Source: an uncultured Lachnospiraceae bacterium (lineage in GTDB: Bacteria; Bacillota; Clostridia; Lachnospirales; Lachnospiraceae). Taken from it: a stretch of 6,454 bases of DNA. The notes beneath the pieces are model-generated. The model was not told where the DNA came from. It saw nothing but the letters and a program-made list of their open reading frames with translations, and made no database searches. The position numbers and the translations under genes are program-made. Below, in pieces: positions 6,199-6,454 of the stretch (its first letter is position 1; each line of letters opens with the position of its first letter). Where the stretch lies: the NCBI GenBank assembly GCA_946639085.1, contig CAMPBP010000077.1, positions 1 through 6,454 on the forward strand, in the 5' to 3' direction.

Positions 6199-6454
6199 AT
6201 GAAAAACGGAGAAAGGGTATACAACCCCAAAGAGATAGAGCCCAAATGGCAAAAATACTGGGCCGATCATGAAACGTTCAAAACGGATGTATGGGACTTT
6301 TCAAAGCCCAAGTTTTATGCGCTTGACATGTTCCCTTATCCTTCGGGCGTAGGCCTTCATGCAGGACATCCCGAAGGCTACACGGCAACAGATATAGTTT
6401 CCCGTATGAAGAGAATGCAGGGATACAATGTACTTCATCCCATGGGATACGATT
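6199..6454 (+). CDS. leuS: Leucyl-tRNA synthetase, N-terminal 85 residues (3' end outside window)
   Basis: Class I aminoacyl-tRNA synthetase that charges tRNA-Leu with leucine using ATP, in the cytoplasm. The visible part begins with [14 protein letters not shown], the usual LeuRS opening. It continues with [19 protein letters not shown], in which the HIGH-type ATP-binding motif is HAGH (residues 54-57), then [20 protein letters not shown] and VLHPMGYD. This wording is specific to LeuRS rather than ValRS or IleRS. The start at 6199 is supported by AGGAG 8 nt upstream and by alignment with the usual N-terminus. The editing domain and KMSKS motif lie beyond the window. It is separated from the operon by 83 bp, so it probably has its own control, although no strong promoter is evident. 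Confidence 0.97.
   Translation, partial: MKNGERVYNPKEIEPKWQKYWADHETFKTDVWDFSKPKFYALDMFPYPSGVGLHAGHPEGYTATDIVSRMKRMQGYNVLHPMGYD

Noticed and set aside
6060..6245. 61-codon open frame on the minus strand across the SGNH-leuS gap
   Set aside because: It overlaps both the SGNH 3' end and the leuS start, and the protein has no recognisable features.

Overview
The window looks like a Firmicutes chromosome, most likely a member of the Clostridia (Lachnospiraceae-like). The reasons are moderate GC by eye, frequent AGA and ATA codons, strong AAAGGAG ribosome binding sites, and the LeuRS and Rad3/DinG-type helicase sequences. No organism name can be fixed from the sequence alone. All supported genes lie on the + strand, and almost every base is coding.

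Layout: (1) 1-1313 is the 3' part of a DEAH-box Rad3/DinG-type DNA helicase, cut by the left edge. (2) After a 60-bp gap with a perfect extended -10 promoter comes a three-gene operon. It encodes a seven-pass membrane sensor with a PAS-like region and an HD-GYP cyclic-di-GMP phosphodiesterase domain (1374-3068), a multi-pass MBOAT O-acyltransferase of the AlgI/PatA/DltB type (3080-4540), and a membrane-anchored SGNH-fold protein with a C-terminal ILEI/FAM3-like domain (4553-6115). (3) After 83 bp of AT-rich intergenic DNA, leuS (leucyl-tRNA synthetase) begins at 6199 and runs off the right edge.

The two operon junctions are 11 and 12 nt. At both, the upstream TAA stop overlaps the next gene's Shine-Dalgarno sequence in the same 10-mer (TAAAGGAGAA), so the three proteins are probably made together. 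By family knowledge, the MBOAT protein would pass acyl (probably acetyl) groups across the membrane, and the SGNH protein would transfer them to an extracellular or cell-wall glycan. The HD-GYP protein would degrade cyclic-di-GMP in response to a signal sensed in the membrane. A direct link between c-di-GMP signalling and glycan acylation is inferred from the operon only.

The most interesting feature is the C-terminal part of the SGNH protein. It carries both halves of an ILEI/FAM3/PANDER-like domain, but in swapped order, which suggests a circular permutation and possibly a glycan-recognition module fused to the acyltransferase. No CRISPR array, mobile element, tRNA, rRNA or riboswitch was seen.
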